Assembly (NCBI GenBank): GCA_002495845.1
Contig: DAHF01000037.1
Span: 1 to 17,351, forward strand
Source of the DNA: Sulfolobus sp. UBA167
GTDB taxonomy: Archaea > Thermoproteota > Thermoprotei_A > Sulfolobales > Sulfolobaceae
DNA: 17,351 nucleotides
Direction of reading: 5' to 3'
The translations under genes and the position numbers were made by a program. The notes below the pieces were generated by a model. The model was not told the origin of the DNA, ran no database searches, and saw only the letters and a list, made by a program, of their open reading frames with translations. Below, piece by piece: positions 14,524 to 17,351 of this stretch (within the stretch, counting starts at the first letter, position 1; each line of letters starts with the position of its first letter).

Positions 14524-14715
14524 ATGCTTTCCCCAACAGAAATCATAAAAATTCTTCTGTTAACGCCCTCAGTAATTTTTCTTTTCTATGGCACAGTTTA
14601 CCTACTCATATACGAGTTGAATACGCAACCTAAATTAAGCAAATTTTACAGAAATAGCAGCCTGGTCTTGATAGGAGGGGGTGCGCTATTACTTTCGATA
14701 TTTTTCGTAGTTTAG
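14524..14715 (+). CDS. Small two-helix membrane protein
   Basis: 63 residues from the ATG at 14524; a GTG at 14518 would add two residues but spoils the 23.5 bp TATA spacing. Two hydrophobic helices (about 8-29 and 46-63) are joined by a short basic loop (NTQPKLSKFYRN). It is the first gene of a two-gene operon, divergent from the surface glycoprotein. The tight hairpin shape fits a small transfer-apparatus membrane subunit, but there is no diagnostic motif. Confidence 0.65.
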   Translation: MLSPTEIIKILLLTPSVIFLFYGTVYLLIYELNTQPKLSKFYRNSSLVLIGGGALLLSIFFVV

Positions 14716-14723
14716 AAGATATC

Positions 14724-14972
14724 ATGCTTATAATTCTAAGCGTAGTAGACGGGAAAACCGTAAAAGAAATTGCTGAGGAAACTGGGATAAAAGAAAAAGC
14801 GGTATATCATCTAATGGAACTGTTGAAACTAGTAGATTTAGTAGAGGAAAGAAACGGAAGATATTATTCGGAATATAGAGAAATGGCAGAGATTCTTCTT
14901 CAGATAAGAAGAGATGAAGATATTCTGACGGCTCCCCGCCCTAGAAGGGGCGAGGCTTCTATCACTTTGTGA
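14724..14972 (+). CDS. Small winged-helix transcriptional regulator
   Basis: An 82-residue protein beginning eight bases after the preceding stop, so it is probably co-transcribed. Residues about 9-50 form a helix-turn-helix (TVKEIAEETGIKEKAVYHLMELLK) followed by a wing (LVDLVEERNGRYYSE), the pattern of ArsR/MarR-like winged helices. The C-terminal part is charged and could dimerise. It is a likely local regulator of the divergent transfer promoters. Confidence 0.75.
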   Translation: MLIILSVVDGKTVKEIAEETGIKEKAVYHLMELLKLVDLVEERNGRYYSEYREMAEILLQIRRDEDILTAPRPRRGEASITL

Positions 14973-15000
14973 ATTGAGTTAACTTTATTCCTTCCGAATC

Positions 15001-15012
15001 AAAATAAAAGTA
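15001..15012 (-). terminator. T-rich terminator of the C/D sRNA
   Basis: On the minus strand, TACTTTTATTTT follows the terminal stem immediately, suiting the U-rich termination used by archaeal RNA polymerase. Confidence 0.5.
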
Positions 15013-15083
15013 GGGGAGCGGGGTCAGTGTGTCAGCCACTCATCAGGGTTCAGCTTGTGCCCCCTCATTATCCCCCACTCCCC
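15013..15083 (-). ncRNA. C/D box sRNA gene, predicted 2'-O-methylation guide against 16S rRNA
   Basis: Read on the minus strand: an 11-bp terminal stem (GGGGAGUGGGG at 15083-15073 with CCCCGCUCCCC at 15023-15013, one G·U pair), box C AUAAUGA (15071-15065), an 11-nt spacer, D' CUGA (15053-15050), a 3-nt gap, C' CUGAUGA (15046-15040), a 12-nt spacer and D CUGA (15027-15024). The order and spacing are those of archaeal C/D guides that bind L7Ae, Nop5 and fibrillarin. The D guide, GUGGCUGACAC (15039-15029), pairs with GUGUCAGCCGC of the archaeal 16S 515-525 segment with one G·U; the D+5 rule points to nucleotide 518. The D' guide (GGGGGCACAAG) has no target known to me. A TATA box lies 26.5 bp before the 5' end and the 3' end runs into UACUUUUAUUUU. 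Confidence 0.82.
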
Positions 15084-15089
15084 AATTTA
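15074..15089. repeat. Weak recombination-motif-like sequence
   Basis: CCCACTCCCCAATTTA shares 12 of 16 positions with the consensus. It overlaps the 5' end of the sRNA stem, so the resemblance could be due to the stem sequence alone. Confidence 0.25.
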
Positions 15090-15105
15090 GTTCTTGATCT
15101 TGTGG

Positions 15106-15113
15106 TTTAAAAA
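15106..15113 (-). promoter_or_regulatory. TATA box of the C/D sRNA gene
   Basis: TTTTTAAA on the minus strand, centred 26.5 bp before the first base of the RNA's terminal stem, ideal for an archaeal start site. It matches the boxes used by the protein genes. Confidence 0.7.
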
Positions 15114-15170
15114 TATTTCTCTTAATCATGCTCATATTCATATAGGATTAATATTTGAATAGATAAACGT

Positions 15171-15186
15171 TTAACTCCCCAGTTAA
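15171..15186. repeat. 16-bp recombination motif, symmetric variant
   Basis: TTAACTCCCCAGTTAA. Both arms carry the same change relative to the consensus, so the inverted repeat is kept. It lies alone in the 426-bp region without protein genes (14973-15398), which also holds the sRNA gene and two dyad repeats. Confidence 0.8.
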
Positions 15187-15268
15187 ATGCTGTTTTAGTA
15201 GTTTTAATCCTGGTCGGATCCGCGATTTTTTGACTGTAAGAGCAAACTCTCGCGTTTATGGAAACAAG

Positions 15269-15291
15269 ATTAAAGATTTCTTAATCCTGCT
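15269..15291. repeat. Direct repeat with internal dyad, copy 1
   Basis: A 23-bp unit running from ATTAAAGATTTC to TTAATCCTGCT, matching the copy at 15334-15356 at 22 of 23 positions. A third partial match, TTAATCCTG, lies at 15204-15212. These are operator or iteron candidates. Confidence 0.6.
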
Positions 15292-15333
15292 CCCCCTCTA
15301 GCACTAGCTCAATTTCTGAGACGTCCTATGAGC

Positions 15334-15356
15334 ATTAAGGATTTCTTAATCCTGCT
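15334..15356. repeat. Direct repeat with internal dyad, copy 2
   Basis: Contains ATTAAG-GATTT-CTTAAT and the overlapping AGGATT-TCTT-AATCCT, two alternative hairpins. It ends only eight bases before the TTTAAAA box of the wHTH gene at 15399, so a bound protein could control that gene. Confidence 0.6.
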
Positions 15357-15363
15357 TGAGGGG

Positions 15364-15370
15364 TTTAAAA
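15364..15370 (+). promoter_or_regulatory. TATA-like box of the 15399 gene
   Basis: TTTAAAA centred 32 bp before the ATG, leaving a short leader that contains GAGG about six bases upstream of the start. Confidence 0.45.
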
Positions 15371-15398
15371 AGATACGATATTAATAGAGTGAGGAAAT

Positions 15399-15641
15399 AT
15401 GACTTACAAAAGAAACCTTACAGCTAAGGAAAAAATTCTCCTAGTTCTCGCTGAAAAAGGTTCTTGTTCTTTGGAAGAATTGGAGAAATATACAAGGATT
15501 AAAAGGAATGTCCTTTTAGTCCATTTAACACAGCTTGCAAAAGAGGGTATAGTATATCGCGGTTGGGGTCGCTTTGGAGGGAAAAAATTCAGGAAGTATT
15601 CCTTAAAAACAAAATACCTTGAAGAGCTTAAGCTAGAATAG
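15399..15641 (+). CDS. Winged-helix DNA-binding protein
   Basis: An 80-residue basic protein. Residues about 7-55 show a helix-turn-helix (KEKILLVLAEKGSCSLEELE, then IKRNVLLVHLTQLAKEGIV) followed by a basic wing (YRGWGRFGGKKFRKYSLK). No other domain is present. The two dyad repeats directly upstream are natural candidates for its binding sites, giving self-regulation or a replication-control role like those of small plasmid regulators; inference. Its end faces the convergent 87-aa gene, 17 bp away. Confidence 0.75.
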   Translation: MTYKRNLTAKEKILLVLAEKGSCSLEELEKYTRIKRNVLLVHLTQLAKEGIVYRGWGRFGGKKFRKYSLKTKYLEELKLE

Positions 15642-15658
15642 CAGCTTCATCTTGACTT

Positions 15659-15922
15659 TCACTCACTTACATTATCCTTATTAATAGTTGTAATGTCAGA
15701 TTGCTTTTTGTAGATAATTATCAGCTCATTTGATGGTTTTGTATTACTATAATGTACTCTAACATGTATATCTCCTACTTGTAACGTTAATCTAAAGTCT
15801 GGTTCTTCATTTTTCCTCATTCTTAGTTGTGAAGCTTTGACTTGCTTATATAATGCTTGCAATATTAATAATACAAGGGTTATAATAGTACCCATAGTAT
15901 TACTTAAATCAGATATAACCAT
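15659..15922 (-). CDS. Internally deleted paralogue of the 271-aa membrane protein
   Basis: 87 residues from the ATG at 15922, chosen because GGAGGTG lies four bases upstream; an ATG at 15952 is in frame but would bury that site. It is built from both ends of the 271-aa protein: residues 1-32 (ISDLS, a membrane helix, then QVKASQ) match that protein's 27-62 region, and residues 42-87 (DFRLTLQVGDIHVRVHYSN, NELIIIYKKQ, TINKDN) match its 215-260 region. The coiled coil and most of the β-domain between them are missing. It may be a functional short form, an inhibitor of the long form, or a decaying copy. Function unknown. Confidence 0.7.
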   Translation of the reverse strand: MVISDLSNTMGTIITLVLLILQALYKQVKASQLRMRKNEEPDFRLTLQVGDIHVRVHYSNTKPSNELIIIYKKQSDITTINKDNVSE

Positions 15923-15926
15923 TTTA

Positions 15927-15933
15927 CACCTCC
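15927..15933 (-). promoter_or_regulatory. Strong Shine-Dalgarno site deciding the 15922 start
   Basis: GGAGGTG on the minus strand, four bases before the ATG, in contrast to the leaderless transfer genes. Confidence 0.65.
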
Positions 15934-15983
15934 TAAAACAAAATAGGCTCATTTACGGACATAAATTTTAGAAATTAGCAGAG

Positions 15984-15999
15984 TTTACTCCCCAGTAAA
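15984..15999. repeat. 16-bp recombination motif, TTTACT/AGTAAA variant
   Basis: TTTACTCCCCAGTAAA has fully symmetric arms that differ at the same two positions on each side from the consensus. It lies 61 bp before the start of the 87-aa paralogue. Confidence 0.75.
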
Positions 16000-16236
16000 T
16001 TCTCTTGGATAGATCCTACAGCGCTGAACCTCCAGGACTTGAACCTCTAGGCCTACTTAAACTCCTAGGACCGGACTTCCTCTGGGCCTCGGCCTTGCTA
16101 GAGTCCAGGGGGAGGAATTTGCTCCCCAGTAAAGACCTAGGACCTAAGCAGCGCTCCTGAAATGAGCAGCGCTTCTCCTGGAGTCTAAGAATGGTGAGAA
16201 GAGAACGAAAATCTCTTCATGGTAACTTCAAATTCT
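16000..16236. other. GC-rich, palindrome-dense intergenic region
   Basis: No gene is seen between the two paralogues. The stretch is clearly richer in G and C than its surroundings and packed with CCTAGG, AGGCCT, AGCGCT and CTCCTGGAG-type palindromes. AGCAGCGCT occurs twice (16147-16155 and 16165-16173), with CAGCGCTG at 16019-16026, plus a recombination-motif copy. It may be a recombination hot spot, an origin element or a structured RNA; nothing decides between these. Confidence 0.45.
16118..16133. repeat. Recombination motif variant in the GC-rich region
   Basis: TTTGCTCCCCAGTAAA, one base from the symmetric variant at 15984-15999. Confidence 0.65.
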
Positions 16237-17052
16237 TTACTCCTCTTCTTTTTGTACTATTTCGAAATATTGGCCTATATTATCCTTGTTGATAGTATTA
16301 AAGTTAAACTGGTTTTTGTAAGTAATTATTAGCTCGTTTGACTGTTCTGAATTACTGCAGAATACTCTAACATGTATTTCATCGTTAACTCGCAAAAATA
16401 ATCTTCCATCGTTAGGATAACTTGAATATAAAGGAGATAAAAATGTCCTAAGAGCAACTGCAATTTGATTATGAATATCATCTCTTAATAAGACTATTAG
16501 ATCAGCTATCTCGGAATCATTAGTAGCTATATCTATCGGTCTATATTGGTCTTTAATATCAACAAAAATATGCTCACGATATCTTACCCAGTGTAAAAGA
16601 ACACCGCCTAGCTCAGGGTTTCTGTTTTTTATCTCAGCCTTAGCTATACATTCTTTAGCTGTAGTTTCTCCTTTGTTAGTTGCCTTAATTCGGATAAATT
16701 TGGCCGCACCTCTGATATCGACAGGTGGTGGGAATTCAGTTAGTGCGTGTAAGTCTTTTTCAAGTTCGATTTTCGGTTTTTTCATTAACTCTTTAGTCTG
16801 CTTCTTCAATTCCTCAACTTGTGCTTCCAAGGCTCTATTTTGTATCTTCATTTGCTCTATTTGTTGCTGTGAAGCCTTAGCTTGTTCACGAGAAAAATGT
16901 ATTGAAAATGCTAAGGCTATGGCTGAAATAGCACCTACGGCAATACTTGAAGCCACACTTAAATCCGTTATTATGCCCAAATGGAAATCACTTAAGTATT
17001 GAATTAAAGTGTTAACAAATAAATATCTTTTTATAGATTCTAATGGTATCAT
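16237..17052 (-). CDS. Membrane-anchored coiled-coil protein with β-sandwich-like domain
   Basis: A 271-residue protein. A membrane helix (about 32-52) is followed by a long coiled coil (about 55-95, REQAKASQQQIEQMKIQNRALEAQVEELKKQ) and a C-terminal domain. FIRIKATNKGETTAKECIAKAEI (about 119-141) reads like the opening strands of an Ig-like/CARDB-like β-sandwich, and IHVRVFCSNSEQSNELIITYKNQ closes the domain. The topology suggests a cytoplasmic or surface sensor-like anchor, but I do not recognise the family. GGAGAG sits just before the ATG at 17052. A shortened paralogue lies at 15659-15922. Both are in a variable region rich in recombination motifs, so they are probably accessory. Confidence 0.7.
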   Translation of the reverse strand: MIPLESIKRYLFVNTLIQYLSDFHLGIITDLSVASSIAVGAISAIALAFSIHFSREQAKASQQQIEQMKIQNRALEAQVEELKKQTKELMKKPKIELEKDLHALTEFPPPVDIRGAAKFIRIKATNKGETTAKECIAKAEIKNRNPELGGVLLHWVRYREHIFVDIKDQYRPIDIATNDSEIADLIVLLRDDIHNQIAVALRTFLSPLYSSYPNDGRLFLRVNDEIHVRVFCSNSEQSNELIITYKNQFNFNTINKDNIGQYFEIVQKEEE

Positions 17053-17328
17053 CTCTCCAGTAAATTACAAGCTTGTCTCCCCTAGGCCTTCACTCTAGGA
17101 GTAAGGGGCTTAATTCAGACGCTTCTCCCTAGGGCTCTCCCAGGAGCTCCACTCTGCAGCTCTGCCCTTTCCATATTTACTCCCCGGTAAAATGGGACAA
17201 ATTCAGCAATAATGCATCCCTCGCTACCAATCCTTTCATTATACGCCTACTTTATGTTCGATAAATGAAAAATTCACTTGAATAACAAGAGGGCGTCATT
17301 CTTTACATCTTAAATAACATTGAAAGAG
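17053..17328. other. Non-coding region before the tRNA-like end
   Basis: No convincing gene. Positions about 17070-17170 repeat the GC-rich, CCTAGG/AGGCCT/CTCCCAGGAG style of the 16000-16200 region, including a CCCCT...AGGGG stem with ACTC/GAGT near its tip. The remainder is AT-rich and featureless apart from the motif at 17176. The only open frame, about 20 codons on the minus strand ending at the motif, is too short to support. Confidence 0.4.
17176..17191. repeat. Recombination motif variant TTTACTCCCCGGTAAA
   Basis: One base from the symmetric variant at 15984-15999. Together with that copy it brackets the 271-aa gene and the GC-rich islands. A more degenerate copy overlaps the gene's start at 17049-17064. 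Confidence 0.7.
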
Positions 17329-17351
17329 CTGTGGACCCAGTGGTCCCGGGT
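17329..17351 (+). other. 3' half of tRNA-His (GTG): probable integrase attachment site, cut by the window end
   Basis: CTGTGGA fits a seven-base anticodon loop (T33, GTG anticodon), followed by CCCAG (3' anticodon stem), TGGTC (variable region), CCGGG (T-stem) and T54, where the window stops. This is exact tRNA geometry for nucleotides 32-54. The five bases before it (AAGAG) cannot pair with CCCAG, so the 5' half is absent. Archaeal tyrosine integrases commonly use the anticodon-loop-to-3'-end part of a tRNA gene as attachment site. An integrase gene would be expected nearby, outside this window. Confidence 0.6.

Noticed and set aside
16028..16050. tRNA T-arm-like GGTTCAAGTCC on the minus strand
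   Set aside because: The flanking bases do not form a five-base-pair T-stem and no acceptor or anticodon arm can be built around it.
17193..17260. About 20-codon minus-strand frame ending inside the motif at 17176
   Set aside because: Too short, with no clear promoter, and the stop is supplied by the motif; it could be a gene remnant but nothing supports this.
1..17351. CRISPR array, insertion sequence, relaxase or integrase
   Set aside because: No regularly spaced repeat-spacer series, no transposase, no HUH or relaxase motif and no tyrosine recombinase signature was seen in any substantial frame.

Overview
The window looks like a large part of a self-transmissible plasmid (or its integrated form) of a thermoacidophilic crenarchaeon, most likely a Sulfolobales host (Sulfolobus, Saccharolobus or Acidianus). 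The reasons are the AT-rich sequence with short TATA-type promoters and mostly leaderless genes, a VirD4/TraG-like ATPase plus a VirB4/TrbE-like ATPase, a heavily sequon-loaded secreted protein, and ten clear copies of the 16-bp TAAACTCCCCAGTTTA-type motif that I remember as the recombination motif of Sulfolobus conjugative plasmids. No relaxase or integrase gene was recognised.

Layout. Positions 1-950 hold no convincing gene: two strong hairpins, then about 730 bp of strikingly purine-rich + strand, then a pyrimidine-rich promoter zone. Positions 951-6600 carry a winged-helix protein, the coupling-protein-like ATPase with a nuclease-like C-terminal domain, a small two-helix protein resembling a VirB2/CedA1 pilin, an M48-type membrane protease, and two further small membrane proteins. 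Positions 6600-8131 are an accessory block: a hidden 52-codon gene with an 18-bp operator-like palindrome, a membrane-anchored Holliday-resolvase-like nuclease and a hypothetical protein. Positions 8138-14972 continue the transfer module: a VirB6/TrbL-like protein with an Ig/PKD-like insert, the VirB4-like ATPase, an SD-coupled small gene, a divergent TFB-like protein, a large glycoprotein and a two-gene operon (two-helix membrane protein and wHTH regulator). Positions 15000-17351 are regulatory and variable: an sRNA gene, dyad repeats, a wHTH gene, two paralogous membrane-anchored proteins (one internally deleted), GC-rich intergenic islands, and finally the 3' half of a tRNA-His that looks like an integration site.

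How it works together. Transfer genes are mostly arranged as divergent pairs, each pair sharing one palindromic TTTTAAAA-type TATA box 18-27 bp from both start codons, so both partners should be expressed together. Gene 3' ends converge and often overlap. Three minus-strand genes end in the same module: stop codon, T-rich tract, 16-bp motif, suggesting the motif marks exchangeable gene units.

The most exciting item is a complete C/D box sRNA gene on the minus strand (15013-15083) with its own TATA box, an 11-bp terminal stem, canonical C, D', C' and D boxes spaced as in archaeal guides, and a T-rich end. One guide matches the conserved 515-525 segment of archaeal 16S rRNA (530 loop). A second, weaker C/D-type candidate lies at 4544-4605. 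Together they suggest a mobile element that modifies its host's ribosome or other RNAs.
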